Of a stretch of 64,000 nt of DNA, positions 52,859 through 62,018 are shown piece after piece. The stretch comes from Undibacterium paludis (GTDB taxonomy: Bacteria; Pseudomonadota; Gammaproteobacteria; Burkholderiales; Burkholderiaceae_D), in NCBI RefSeq assembly GCF_022568815.1, contig NZ_JAKZHX010000019.1, forward strand, positions 1 to 64,000, in the 5' to 3' direction. The position numbers were made by a program, and so were the translations under genes. The notes under the pieces were generated by a model. That model did not search any database, had not been told where the DNA came from, and was given only the letters and a program-made list of their open reading frames with translations. Numbering within the stretch: the first letter of the stretch is position 1; every line of letters begins with the position of its first letter.

Positions 52859-53233
52859 ATGAATCAAAAATTAAGCATCGACGAATATGACGCCCTGGAA
52901 CAACTGAGCAAACTGCCACGCAATACCAAACCCGGCGCCTGCATCAGCCGCAACGCCAAGCGCCTGTGCGGCATCAAGCTGATGGCCTGGCGCAAAGACG
53001 GCACCCTGGAATTGACCGACGCCGGCCGGCAAACCCTGTTCATCAAACAATGCATAGACGGCCTGCGCGCCATCGCCAATGACCCCAACACCACCCTGCC
53101 CGGCCCGGTCGCCACCTTCCTTGGCAAAAAAGCCCATATCGAAATCAGCGCCGACACCGGCAAGCAAGTCATCACCCAGCGCGGCCGCGAATGCCTGGCT
53201 GATATTGATGCGCAGATGAAGGTGGGCAGGTAG
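52859..53233 (+). CDS. hypothetical protein
   Basis: 124 residues, soluble, mixed charge: MNQKLSIDEYDALEQLSKLPR at the start, RNAKRLCGIKLMAWRKDGTLELTDAGRQTLF in the middle, GREC near the end. The central part (LMAWRKDGTLELTDAGRQTL) resembles a winged-helix beta hairpin ('LTxxGRxxL'), so DNA binding is possible. No ribosome site is obvious. Confidence 0.6.
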   Translation: MNQKLSIDEYDALEQLSKLPRNTKPGACISRNAKRLCGIKLMAWRKDGTLELTDAGRQTLFIKQCIDGLRAIANDPNTTLPGPVATFLGKKAHIEISADTGKQVITQRGRECLADIDAQMKVGR

Positions 53234-53306
53234 TCTGCCCGGTCACCGCCAAACTACCGCAGGGTGCGCCGAGCCTCATCAGGCCGGACCTCGTGGGTTG
53301 GGCCTC

Positions 53307-53622
53307 GTAGGTTGGGCTAGGGCTTCATCAGCCCAACACTCGGTCTCAAAATTGCCTTGTACAGTGCTGCGCATATCAAGTTTTTTTACCTGCATACGTT
53401 GATTGACGATTACAGGTCGGGGGTAGCCCGACAGCTACTCACTTTTCTTGTCTCGCCAAGAAAAGTAAGCCAAAGAAGGCGACCGAGGCGTCGCTGCCCC
53501 CTGCGGGGGTTCCCTTTGCTGCAAGTCAAAAAATGGGAAAGTCCGAAAACTCGCTCCGCTCAAACATCGGCCTTTCTTAATCCATTTTCTGCCTAGCAAC
53601 AAAGGCATCGACACATCGGAAC
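53307..53622 (-). repeat. structured repeat, copy 5 (opposite orientation)
   Basis: Starts with the terminal hairpin (GTTGGGCT / AGCCCAAC around 53311-53337), then hairpin C (53441-53466), a CCCCC-TGC-GGGGG hairpin, and the variable stem CCTTTGCTGCAAG / CTAGCAACAAAGG (53513-53605, two mismatches). It faces copy 6. Confidence 0.85.
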
Positions 53623-53758
53623 GGCCAAAGTCAAAAAACAACCCCAAAGTCAACAACAACGTCCATACAACCAGCATTCAAATTTTTGAATAAAGAGCAA
53701 ATCAGCCGTTACGGGTTTGGGGTTGCCTTTGACTTTGCTGTTGCTTTTGACTTTTGCA

Positions 53759-54079
53759 GTTCCCATGTGTAGACGCCGTTTGTGCGGTACAGAAAATGGA
53801 TCAAGAAGAGCCGATGTTTGAGCCGCAGGCGAGTTTTCGGATCTTCCCATTTTTTGTACCGCACAAACGGGGACCCCGCAGGGGCGGCTACGCCTGGGGC
53901 GCCTTCTTTGGCTTACTTTTCTTGGCGAGACAAGAAAAGTGAGTAGCCGCCGGGCTACCCCCGGCCTGTACTCTCACATCAACGAATGCAGGTAAAAAAA
54001 GATTTAACACGCACAATAATGCTGTACAAGGTGATTTTGAGACCGAGTGTTGGGCTGATGAACCGCTAGCCCAACCTAC
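53759..54079 (+). repeat. structured repeat, copy 6
   Basis: Variable stem CCGTTTGTGCGGTAC / GTACCGCACAAACGG (53776-53870), a perfect 15 bp that differs from all other copies; then CCCC-GCA-GGGG, hairpin C (53915-53940) and GTTGGGCT / AGCCCAAC at the end. Confidence 0.85.
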
Positions 54080-54155
54080 CAAGCCCTAACCTGGCGAGGC
54101 CCGGCCCAATCTACGAGGCTCAATCTAGCCAGGCCCGGCTTTACCGAGCCCTCAT

Positions 54156-54734
54156 TCAGGCATCGCTGCCAGCCTGCCCGACTTCACGTCCGCTCCCATT
54201 ACAAGCCAAAAATTTTATATCCTCTTCATAAGCAGCACCGGCATCTACCCTGGTAATTTCATCAAGTCGCAGCATCAGCCAGCGGCGGTCGCGGGAAGTC
54301 ATCGTGCCAAATTCCTGGAGCAGCACGGCACCGGCATCAATGTTCTTGATCTCGCCGATGAACGTCACACCGTCGTCCATATTCTCCGTCAGAATGCTCA
54401 CGTAACCAAATGCGCTATTCACTGAAACCAGCACATCGACCAGCGTGTCGAGCCGGATGACTGGCGTCATCGGGCGTGTCTGCTTTGCGTCCATCAACTG
54501 CTGTATCGATTGACGCTCATTCCCCTGCCAGCGGATGCGGGAAATGTCATCAGTCAACACTACCGCAATACCGTTTGGCAAACCGCTATCGCTGATCAGG
54601 CTTAAATAAACGAAATCTTCCGTATAGTCAGTGACAACACCCGTCAGCGACTCATCCGTTTGACGATCACGATACAGGTCAACCAGTTCCTGGGATTGTT
54701 TCAGGTATTGCAGAGTTTCAAGTTGGACCGTCAT
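54156..54734 (-). CDS. hypothetical protein
   Basis: 192 residues from MTVQLETLQYLKQSQELVD; GAGG lies 5 nt before this ATG, while the frame runs upstream to 54944 through unlikely sequence. Soluble, acidic. Two similar halves can be seen (ESLTGVVTDYTEDFVYLSLI and DGVTFIGEIKNIDAGAVLLQEFG), each resembling an Sm/SH3-like small barrel. Each half ends with a DDISRIRW or LDEITRVD motif, so an internal duplication is likely. Function unknown. Confidence 0.65.
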   Translation of the reverse strand: MTVQLETLQYLKQSQELVDLYRDRQTDESLTGVVTDYTEDFVYLSLISDSGLPNGIAVVLTDDISRIRWQGNERQSIQQLMDAKQTRPMTPVIRLDTLVDVLVSVNSAFGYVSILTENMDDGVTFIGEIKNIDAGAVLLQEFGTMTSRDRRWLMLRLDEITRVDAGAAYEEDIKFLACNGSGREVGQAGSDA

Positions 54735-55011
54735 ACAGACCTCAAAAAAATGACACAAGACTGACGAGATCGTCGCCAGTGAAATAAACAGACGGAGAAT
54801 TTTTTCGATTCCAGACCAGGCGTCGAGTTTATCCACCATTTTAAGGGGGTATGATAAAAATAGACGATGCGTAGGGCCGGTGTCAATTGTTCCCTTACTT
54901 GAATTAGTCGGACCTCGCCAGACCAGGCTCTTGCCGGTGTCCATCTCATCGCTTGAATTTCACCTGATGCCAGATGAAATCCCAAGGGCGGTTCATTACG
55001 CCAGTTTCAAT

Positions 55012-55746
55012 TCATTCCGCCACACAAGCCTGTTTAACCTTGTCCGTACGCAGAAAGCTTGCACCTGACGTGAAGCTGGCACGTGCACCGCAATGTGAGC
55101 TGCATCCCTCGCCTGCCGCAGACAACACAATTTGATGGCGCTTGACGGTCAGCTTGATCTGACAATTCTGGATATCTTCGTCACCTTTTCCAGGCAGGTA
55201 GGTATACACGTTGCCAACAACGGCAAACTTGCCACTCAGGCTGCATGTATGGCCATTTCCTTGCACCAGGACAGTATCAACTCTGGCCTGAGCATTGCCT
55301 GTGCTTTTGACTGTCAGGCAATCTTCCATTGTCGCATGCGTACCATTCATGAATTCGATGTCACGGCTGAACTGGTAATTGCCGTCAACCTTGCTGTCGG
55401 TCTTGCTATCAACCGGTGCGTCTTCATTCCATTGCAAAAGAAAAGCAATACGCCCGACATAAGCCTTTTCCAGACAGTGTTTGTCCTTGCAGGCATCACG
55501 CGTCATGCGCAACCAGCGTTGCTGGCTGGATTTGAGTACTTCGCTGCTATTGCTGTCTGAACTGCCTGTTTTCATCGCAGCCTTGTAGGCAACGGCGAGT
55601 TGCTCATCGAGTGTGGACAAACTGTCTGACTCGCAGATCAGGCGCTCTGCCGGTCTGGCTGGGCGCTTGTTGCAATCAAAACTGGCAGCTTGCGCTGTGT
55701 GGCAAAAAAGAGCGAATAAAGCGGTCAGTGTGCAAAGTGCTCGCAT
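55012..55746 (-). CDS. LprI-like periplasmic protein (DUF1311)
   Basis: 244 residues with a signal peptide (LTALFALFCHTAQA). The lysozyme-inhibitor LprI N-terminal pattern is present: SFDCNKRPARPAERLICESDSLSTLDEQLAVAYKAAM, then QQRWLRMTRDACKDKHCLEKAYVGRI, with four cysteines likely in disulfides. The C-terminal 100 residues are a separate beta-rich part with further cysteines and no recognised family. It acts in the periplasm, maybe as a lysozyme inhibitor. Confidence 0.8.
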   Translation of the reverse strand: MRALCTLTALFALFCHTAQAASFDCNKRPARPAERLICESDSLSTLDEQLAVAYKAAMKTGSSDSNSSEVLKSSQQRWLRMTRDACKDKHCLEKAYVGRIAFLLQWNEDAPVDSKTDSKVDGNYQFSRDIEFMNGTHATMEDCLTVKSTGNAQARVDTVLVQGNGHTCSLSGKFAVVGNVYTYLPGKGDEDIQNCQIKLTVKRHQIVLSAAGEGCSSHCGARASFTSGASFLRTDKVKQACVAE

Positions 55747-55909
55747 AAATGTCGGGTATCGATCAGGTATTTTTTGGATTGTGCAAGACGGGCTATGCGC
55801 ACCGTACTATCACCGAAGGTATGTATGGAAAAAGCTACTCATCATACTTGATCTTCAGAATTAAGTGCAATTCAACATAGCCACATGCTCCCCTGCTCCC
55901 GCTGGTCAC

Positions 55910-56839
55910 CTATTTGGCCGTCATTTTGTCCAACCCAAATAACATGCCAGAGCCTTGCGGCACCACGTTCGCCGGCAGGTGGCCGTCCCACTTCCTGACG
56001 GCTTCGAGCTGCGCCTGTGCCTGCAACTGGCGGATGTCGAGATCGATCTTTGCCACGGAGGCGTCTTTTGCCTTGGCAAATTCTTCGGCAGCCAGGCGCA
56101 ATTGTACTGCTTCCACCACCCGCTGTTGCGCCTTCTGTACGGCCATCTGCGCTTCAAAGGTTTCGTTGATCGATTTCTGGATATTGGCGTCGGAATACGT
56201 CATGCCTTCCGAATACCCCAGGTTGTCAATGGATACGCCTTTCTTCTCGAAGGCATCCCTGGTTTCTTTAAACACCTGGGTAAAAATCAGGGCCTTTTCC
56301 TTGCGGGCGGTATCGAGGTCACGCGCGCCAAATTCACGCGACAGGGCAGCCTGGACATATCCCCTGATATTGGTGTCGGCAATCACCTCCAGCGGGGTAC
56401 CAGCGTAGTGATAGAGAAACTTGGCGGCTGAATTCTCTGGTATGGATGCCGTCAGCACCACCCCTATGCTAAAGTCTATGCTCTCTTTTGACTCGACTGA
56501 AATCGCCTGGTTATGTGGGCTGGTGCCCGTTTTTTCAGAACGCGTCCATTCGCGGGTGACCGGCTTGCGGTCCACCATGATCAGCTTTGCAGCCGGTACC
56601 GTGGCCGCAAAAAAGTTGGCGCCGGCAACGCTGACATAAGGGATGACGACACGCTTGGACGCCACTTTATTTTCGGCCAGATACTCTTCAGACATGAAGG
56701 CTTTTTGTGTTTTGCTGTTGCCATCGAGCTGGATCAGAAAAGCCGTTTCATTGGGCTTGATTTCAACAATATCCTGCTTGCCGCAAGCTGCCAGACCGGC
56801 GGTAAGACACATGATGGAAATGCTGATCAATTTTTTCAC
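55910..56839 (-). CDS. SPFH/Band 7 lipoprotein
   Basis: 309 residues. Lipoprotein signal: MKKLISISIMCLTAGLAAC with lipobox LAAC, so Cys19 is lipidated. The SPFH domain follows (about 30-215: VEIKPNETAFLIQLDG, VSKESIDFSIGVVLTASIPENSAAKFLYHY), then a helical flotillin-like stretch (FEAQMAVQKAQQRVVEAVQLRLAAEEFAKAKD) of coiled-coil type. Unlike most SPFH proteins it is predicted periplasmic or outer-membrane bound. It lies downstream of a two-helix membrane protein on the same strand. Confidence 0.85.
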   Translation of the reverse strand: MKKLISISIMCLTAGLAACGKQDIVEIKPNETAFLIQLDGNSKTQKAFMSEEYLAENKVASKRVVIPYVSVAGANFFAATVPAAKLIMVDRKPVTREWTRSEKTGTSPHNQAISVESKESIDFSIGVVLTASIPENSAAKFLYHYAGTPLEVIADTNIRGYVQAALSREFGARDLDTARKEKALIFTQVFKETRDAFEKKGVSIDNLGYSEGMTYSDANIQKSINETFEAQMAVQKAQQRVVEAVQLRLAAEEFAKAKDASVAKIDLDIRQLQAQAQLEAVRKWDGHLPANVVPQGSGMLFGLDKMTAK

Positions 56840-56962
56840 GATAATCTTTCAATTCAGGTATGTTTGCTATTTGCACGAACAAGCCCGTGCAAACATATAA
56901 AGCAAAAGCAGAAAGCTAAAACAGGAAACTAAACCAGATAAGCAATTCGTCTTTTTGAGGAC

Positions 56963-57202
56963 TTATCTGGAGCGCCAGACCAGGTAAATGACAACCACAA
57001 AAAAAAACGAGATACCCGCCGTTGCCAGCGATGCGACCGACATGACATTCATCGATTCAATAAAACTCAGATTGCTGGCGTCCAACTGCAGCACCGTCGC
57101 TGCACCCACTACCGGGGACAGCACAGAACGCGCCAACATGACAAGGCCAAACCAGGCCAGCAGCAGTATGCCAACAAGGAGGTAGCGTTTTTGCTTGTTC
57201 AT
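56963..57202 (-). CDS. small two-helix membrane protein
   Basis: 79 residues with two membrane helices (about 7-24 and 53-76) and a short linker. It lies just upstream (in transcription) of the SPFH lipoprotein gene, so may be its membrane partner. The family is not recognised. AAGGAGGTAGCG overlaps the start region (near 57177), but a purine-rich site sits before the ATG as well. Confidence 0.6.
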   Translation of the reverse strand: MNKQKRYLLVGILLLAWFGLVMLARSVLSPVVGAATVLQLDASNLSFIESMNVMSVASLATAGISFFFVVVIYLVWRSR

Positions 57203-57537
57203 ACTTCACTTTCTATCAATGGAACACGAGTGGATTGTCATTGTCTGACCAGGCGCAGTTCTTCTTGCGACCTGGTAAGAAGAGTGTAGTAGCGGGTAGC
57301 GAAACATGTCGTAAAGACTTGATGGATACGCGTAAACAGCCTGTAAACAGCAGCGAGGGGAACTGGCGCTTGAGTCTGTTAAAAGAGTGCAGCCATGCGA
57401 GGTGATTGGCGTTTTTTAGCGGGATGCCCGTTCATGACAGTCACAAAACGGGCACATCGTCGGCCTGAACAGGCGCAGAGGTCAAGGGCTAACAAGGCCA
57501 TGTCAAGGCAATATCAGGGCCATCTCAGGACTTGTGC
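57203..57537. other. intergenic region, nothing clear
   Basis: No gene, repeat or terminator that I can support. A plus-strand frame at 57395 overlaps the next gene antisense and is a shadow. Confidence 0.4.
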
Positions 57538-57834
57538 TTACTCGTGCAGGACTTTGTCTGCCCTATCATGCACCGCTGAAAGCCGCGATGACTGCCGTAC
57601 GCGCGCGACGATAGCGCAGATGACCGCGCACAGCGCAAAAAAAATGAAGCCTGTTGCGCAGACAATGAACAGCATAAAAATACCTGTGCCGCAAACGAAT
57701 CCACCATTCTTGCTTTGTTCATTCGCCCATACTGAAAATTGCCAGTATTGGTAAGCCCCAAAGACGATGGGCAGCAAGGACATCATGCCAAATATCCTGG
57801 ACCAGCCGCGCCATGTTTTAAAAAGTGTCGCCAT
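57538..57834 (-). CDS. small membrane protein, unknown
   Basis: About 98 residues from MATLFKTWRGWSRIFG; the frame extends upstream to 57975 but that part is not membrane-like. Two hydrophobic segments (about 12-28 and 45-75, the second long: TGIFMLFIVCATGFIFFALCAVICAIVA). Function not known. The ribosome site is weak. Confidence 0.5.
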   Translation of the reverse strand: MATLFKTWRGWSRIFGMMSLLPIVFGAYQYWQFSVWANEQSKNGGFVCGTGIFMLFIVCATGFIFFALCAVICAIVARVRQSSRLSAVHDRADKVLHE

Positions 57835-58101
57835 TTTCACCAGAAATTTTGTTCGTTTTGACTGACTGGGATACTCTAACATATGGCGTAGCGACAGGTG
57901 CCGCTGCATTACTTTACAAGGCGACGAGCCTCTATATCCTTCTTTCAGCACTTTTATCGGCCTGCGAAAAGGCAAGCTTTTGCAGCAAACAAGACCAGGC
58001 CAAGAATACGCAGGACGGAGCTCCCCATAGGGGATGGCACTGAGCAGGGAGCCAACAGAGACACTTATGACACCTTAAATCTCCACCTCAGTTATTATCG
58101 A

Positions 58102-58335
58102 TTAGTGCTTTTTATCTTTACTACTTTTGGGATCGTTGCCATAGCTGTCACTATCCCGAATCTTACCATTCCTGCCGTGAATCACCACCTCAACATGGTC
58201 CCGTTTTGCTTTGACTACGGCGCGGTCAATTGCTTCTTTCTGTGTATTAGTCTTGACACCAACTCGTGATGCGCCCTCCGTTTTTGTTGCCCAGCCATCA
58301 CCGTGTGGAACAACGTGCACGTCTTTCTTTGTCAT
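58102..58335 (-). CDS. DUF2188 family protein
   Basis: 77 residues from MTKKDVHVVPHGDGWATK; GAGAGG lies 6 nt upstream. Matches the short DUF2188 family: VHVVPHGDGWATKTEGASRVGVKTNTQKEAIDRAVVKAKRDHVEVVIHGRNGKIRDSDSYGNDP. These small proteins are widespread and of unknown function, often in plasmids and stress loci. Confidence 0.88.
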   Translation of the reverse strand: MTKKDVHVVPHGDGWATKTEGASRVGVKTNTQKEAIDRAVVKAKRDHVEVVIHGRNGKIRDSDSYGNDPKSSKDKKH

Positions 58336-58442
58336 GATTACCTCTCCGTTAAATACTGCAGGAAGTTTGAGCATTTATTAACAGCAAATTCATCATCTAT
58401 ACAATCGTTATACACTTTTTGTCAGGAATCTTGCTGAGTCAA

Positions 58443-58928
58443 CTAGGCTGCCTTTTTCCCTTTAAATGGAAGCTGAAGCTCTTCTATGTCATATGTGAAA
58501 TCCAAAGGGATCTGGATAGTTGGCTGCGAGGGATCTTTAGCATTGTAAACATCCACATCTGTTTTCAATTGAAAACAGTCGCCAACGATTTGTTGCCTGC
58601 GTTGAGAAAATGAGCGCACAAAGTGCTCCCGAGGTGCACGCACGTCATCAATGTCAGCCCATAGTGACTTGGTTTTGTTCCCCTGTTTAGTCCGTGCGGC
58701 ATGTTTTGCCCGATAGCGTTGACCGTCTTCACCAGTACGGTATTCCTCTCGACAAACTTGTGAAATATCAGTCGCGATCGCATCAATGACAGTCTTGAGG
58801 TTTGGTTTATGCAAACCGTTCCGATATGCCCACTCTGCTACAGCGTGGGGATCAAACAGGCCATTATCACCAACTTCATTTTGATAGCGTTCCAGATAAG
58901 CTTTTACTTGGTTTGCATAAGCTGACAT
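58443..58928 (-). CDS. third gene of toxin-antitoxin operon, unknown
   Basis: 161 residues, soluble. It starts 11 nt after the stop of the HigA-type gene and is last in the operon. It contains a helical N-terminus (MSAYANQVKAYLERYQ), DPHAVAEWAYRNGLHKPN, a basic stretch RAKHAARTKQGNKTKSLWADID and a REHFVRSFSQRRQQIVGDCFQLKTDVDVYN C-terminal part. I do not recognise the family. It may modulate the toxin or be a separate regulator. Confidence 0.7.
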   Translation of the reverse strand: MSAYANQVKAYLERYQNEVGDNGLFDPHAVAEWAYRNGLHKPNLKTVIDAIATDISQVCREEYRTGEDGQRYRAKHAARTKQGNKTKSLWADIDDVRAPREHFVRSFSQRRQQIVGDCFQLKTDVDVYNAKDPSQPTIQIPLDFTYDIEELQLPFKGKKAA

Positions 58929-58939
58929 TAGACCTCCTA

Positions 58940-60058
58940 TTATTCAGAGAACGTCCCCCATCCGTCTGCATCACCGGACAGGAGAACATGTGTACGAACT
59001 TTGACTTGATGTTTGCGAAGAAAATCATGTCGGTTTAACCTACGTTGCAACTGCCCTACTACCAGTCCTGGATGAAGATTGAGCCGTTGTGCAAAAGCAA
59101 GTACCTTTTGTTCAGAAAAGTATGGCTGAACACGCGCAACAAAATTTTCCAATTGACCTGATGGCACACAAAAATCTGCGCCGGCTGCATTAGCACGCTT
59201 CTCGCATTCTGATAGTGCTTCAGTTTCTGCACCTACATCACTATCGATTATATGTTCTCCATTAATTCGACCATCCTCTTGGAGGACATGCTCAATCTCG
59301 TGGCGAAGTACAAACCAGAAATTATCGATCCGATCATATCGCAGGGTCATTCCGATAACTGGTTTGTCCTCATTTAACCAAAAACATGCACCGTCAATTC
59401 TTGATCCAGATATCGACTCGACAAAAACTAAGCGCACACCCGCCTCCGCCAGAATTCTTGGAACATGTCGAGCTTCCTCTGGTGCAAGAAGAAGTGTCCT
59501 GAGTTTTTCAACTGCGTTTACTAGTTTCGGACGTGAATAAGCTGGAATTACTTGTTGAGTTGCCATACTTCGAACTCGGTAAAGCCATGCCAGCTGCAAT
59601 GGATTGACATCCATAGTTACGTCAGTTTTCTTCGCATAATGGGTAAGAACTGGCTGATCATCCATTCCATTTATGTCGAAGAACTCACAGAAGCGTTGCT
59701 CAAGTACCTCTATGCTTTCACTTGCCTGAATCCATCCGCGACGGAACATTTCTCGTACAGGAAATTTTCCATACAACCGAGCTTTCCTTGCTACTTGATT
59801 ATCGGTAGATTTCACTTTGGACAATTGATACTGACTTTCCAAACTCATCCAATATTCAGCAGAAGTACCGAAAGCATCGGCTAAGCCCCGCGCAGTTTCA
59901 GGGGTAACTGCACGCTTTCCGGATATAAGTTCGCTGACGAGTCTTGGTGGCCGCCCCAAGATGTCGGCGAGTTCCTGCTGGCTCCATTCTCGTGCTTCCA
60001 ACTCTTCACGCAGGAACTCGCCTGGGGGGAATACTTCTGCAGGCACACGTGCATTCAT
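58940..60058 (-). CDS. HigA-type antitoxin fused to ImmA/IrrE-like peptidase
   Basis: 372 residues. The N-terminal XRE helix-turn-helix domain (about 10-75) is HigA-like: PPGEFLREELEAREWSQQELADILGRPPRLVSELISGKRAVTPETARGLADAFG. The C-terminal part (about 180-300) has a zinc peptidase motif, FVLRHEIEHVLQ (HEIEH), within an IrrE/ImmA-like fold. Antitoxins with this fusion are known. They neutralise the HigB toxin and repress the operon; the peptidase half may cut a partner under stress. It lies downstream of the toxin gene at 60077. Confidence 0.9.
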   Translation of the reverse strand: MNARVPAEVFPPGEFLREELEAREWSQQELADILGRPPRLVSELISGKRAVTPETARGLADAFGTSAEYWMSLESQYQLSKVKSTDNQVARKARLYGKFPVREMFRRGWIQASESIEVLEQRFCEFFDINGMDDQPVLTHYAKKTDVTMDVNPLQLAWLYRVRSMATQQVIPAYSRPKLVNAVEKLRTLLLAPEEARHVPRILAEAGVRLVFVESISGSRIDGACFWLNEDKPVIGMTLRYDRIDNFWFVLRHEIEHVLQEDGRINGEHIIDSDVGAETEALSECEKRANAAGADFCVPSGQLENFVARVQPYFSEQKVLAFAQRLNLHPGLVVGQLQRRLNRHDFLRKHQVKVRTHVLLSGDADGWGTFSE

Positions 60059-60076
60059 GATTTCTCCAAATCTTTT

Positions 60077-60373
60077 TTAGTGGTAATCGACTATCTCAAT
60101 TATTCCAATGAGCTTACATGGGTGACTGCCACGAATCTCAAGGATCAGACGCCACTTTGAATTCAGTCGGATTGACGACTGCCCATCCCGGTCACCTTTT
60201 AGTTTTTCAAAATGTAGTGATTTCAAAACGTAAAAGTCGCGCTCATCCCGAAAACCGGCTATCTGTTGCATACGCTTTCGGAAGGCACTGACGACTTCTT
60301 GAGAGTGCCCTGCCGTGAACTGGGCGTCAGTGTAGAGCCGCTCCAGATTCTTGTCATCGAATTCAAATTCCAT
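60077..60373 (-). CDS. higB: HigB/RelE-type toxin
   Basis: 98 residues from MEFEFDDKNLERLY; an ATG 15 nt upstream (60388) is the other option, but GGAG lies before this one. It is a RelE-superfamily fold, with ERDFYVLKSLHFEKLKGDRDGQSSIRLNSKWRLILEIRG matching HigB (the GLHFEKLKG... and WRL motifs). HigB cuts mRNA at the ribosome. The order toxin-then-antitoxin is typical for higBA. Confidence 0.9.
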   Translation of the reverse strand: MEFEFDDKNLERLYTDAQFTAGHSQEVVSAFRKRMQQIAGFRDERDFYVLKSLHFEKLKGDRDGQSSIRLNSKWRLILEIRGSHPCKLIGIIEIVDYH

Positions 60374-60419
60374 GCCCCACAACTCCATAGTCTATAGCAA
60401 TTACCAAATAATTGCAAAT

Positions 60420-60446
60420 CCATCTTTACACGTGGTGTAAAGATGG
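60420..60446. promoter_or_regulatory. HigA operator palindrome
   Basis: A perfect palindrome with 12-bp arms CCATCTTTACAC / GTGTAAAGATGG and a 3-nt centre, located 32-47 nt before the two possible toxin starts. A TATAAT-like box lies just upstream on the minus strand. It is a likely binding site for the antitoxin dimer. Confidence 0.8.
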
Positions 60447-60607
60447 AACAATTATATTATAATTTCATATAAACGTGACAGTCGTAGGTCAAAATGTATG
60501 CTTTCGATCAAGAAAGGCTGGAATTAGTGGGCGCCAAGTCTAATTTCCCTGAATAAATCCATGGGTTGCGTCGCAAATTTGGTCAAGCCTCTAGCATTGT
60601 CATGACA

Positions 60608-60639
60608 ACAATTATTTGCTCATTAACGCAAATAATTGT
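60608..60639. terminator. AT-rich inverted repeat between operon and prophage
   Basis: ACAATTATTTGC and GCAAATAATTGT pair perfectly around an 8-nt loop, between the toxin operon's upstream region and the end of the last prophage gene at 60660. It may terminate transcription from the prophage genes on the minus strand, or mark a site of regulation. Confidence 0.5.
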
Positions 60640-60659
60640 ACTAAGTGAGTCAGATCCCA

Positions 60660-61085
60660 TCACAAATTCACACCCCGCAATTCAATCAGGTATTGCAATT
60701 CTTCCTGCGCATTCTGGAATGCCTCTTGCGGGTCAAGTTTGGGGTATTTCCAGAAATTCATCAGACCCAGGTGTTTGCAGATGGCCCAGTAGGTCCAAGG
60801 TTGTTCCAGCCGCAGGTCGTTGATGAGGGCGTCGACTTCCTTGATTTTCTTTTCACGCTCCATGTCCCAGACGGCCTGGCAATCATCGGAAGCAACGCAG
60901 AAATTGCTGAGGGCGTTCTTGCCGATGATGCCACCGCCTATGCCGGTGTCGCGGGCGATTTCTGCGTGGTTGTTGTTCATCCAGAGTGCCCATTGATCGA
61001 GCCAGTAACTCAGTAGTTCGCGCTTTTGCTGTTCTGGTGTCAGTGCTTTTTTGCTGGTGGTGAAATAGCTTGGACGTGCGTTCAT
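60660..61085 (-). CDS. prophage protein, unknown function
   Basis: 141 residues: MNARPSYFTTSKKALTPEQQKRELLSYWLDQW..., with WDMEREKKIKEVDALINDLRLEQPWTYWAICKHLGLMNFW, which looks like a helix-turn-helix (late regulator-like). It follows the phage replication genes on the same strand. A transcription regulator of the antiterminator Q or RinA type is possible. Confidence 0.55.
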   Translation of the reverse strand: MNARPSYFTTSKKALTPEQQKRELLSYWLDQWALWMNNNHAEIARDTGIGGGIIGKNALSNFCVASDDCQAVWDMEREKKIKEVDALINDLRLEQPWTYWAICKHLGLMNFWKYPKLDPQEAFQNAQEELQYLIELRGVNL

Positions 61086-61211
61086 GCTTGCTCCTTGTTG
61101 TGTTTTGTCGATTGCTGCCTGTTGATACGTAATGCTGCGAATGCAGTATTGCGTGGCGTCATGCGCCTGATGTTTTTTAAAGACTTCTGCGTCAAGAGGT
61201 CTTTACGGAAT

Positions 61212-62018
61212 TCAAATCATTTTTCGGTACGATCCCCAGTCAAAGACGATGGCTTTGCCGCCGCCTTCGCGCAGCCTGTCCATGACACGGCTGCCGAGGT
61301 AATCGTCGAGGTCCTGCAAACCCAGGTTGCTGATGAGGATGCTGGGTTTGATCAATTCATAGCGGCTGTTGATGATGTCCGAGAGCAGCATTTTTTCTGT
61401 GTCGCTGCCGAACTGCACGCCGATTTCGTCGAGTATCAATAAATCAGGTTCGGTCAATTCCTGTATGACCTGATCTTCAGTTTTTTTGCTGTCGCGATGA
61501 TAGGTGTCCTTGACCATGCGCACTGCCCGCAGCACTGAACTGAACACGGCCTGCCTGCCCTGCGCCATGACCTGCCGGGCGATACCGCAAGCCAGGTGGG
61601 TCTTGCCGGTGCCGACGTTGCCGCAAAATACCAGGCTGCGGCCGGTCTGGCAGGCAGCATCAAAATTGTCGGCAAAGTCGATGCAGATGCGCAGCGCCTT
61701 CTCGGCAGCCGGGCTGGGCGGTACATAATTTTGCAGGCTGCGGTCGGCAAAGCGTTGCGGTATGGCGGCGCGGCCCAGGCGTTTTTTCCAGATCGACTCT
61801 TGCTGTTCCCTCCGCTGGGCGATGATGGCCTCGCGCAGGTTTTTCTGGTCAGCCAGGGCCAGGCATTGCACGCAGCCTGACCAGTAATCAGGCTTGCCAG
61901 ACTTGTGCGACTGCAGCGAATAAGCCGTGTATGCGCCATGTTGCGGGCAGTGGCGCTGCTCGCGACTGAGTTGCACACCGCCGACACGCATGAAACCGTC
62001 CTGCTCAGAATGAACCAT
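61212..62018 (-). CDS. DnaC-like phage helicase loader
   Basis: 268 residues. N-terminal zinc-finger-like cysteines (CPQHG...GCVQC). AAA+ ATPase core: Walker A GNVGTGKTH, Walker B LLILDEIG, sensor ILISNLG, and arginine RVMDRLREGGG. Similar to DnaC/IstB-like helicase loaders of phages. It overlaps the upstream replication gene by 14 nt. Confidence 0.88.
   Translation of the reverse strand: MVHSEQDGFMRVGGVQLSREQRHCPQHGAYTAYSLQSHKSGKPDYWSGCVQCLALADQKNLREAIIAQRREQQESIWKKRLGRAAIPQRFADRSLQNYVPPSPAAEKALRICIDFADNFDAACQTGRSLVFCGNVGTGKTHLACGIARQVMAQGRQAVFSSVLRAVRMVKDTYHRDSKKTEDQVIQELTEPDLLILDEIGVQFGSDTEKMLLSDIINSRYELIKPSILISNLGLQDLDDYLGSRVMDRLREGGGKAIVFDWGSYRKMI

Larger units (their letters stand above)
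53234..54155. other. repeat-filled region without genes
   Basis: Two facing copies of the structured repeat with about 135 bp between them. Open frames ending in FLARQEK come from the repeats and are not genes. Confidence 0.75.
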
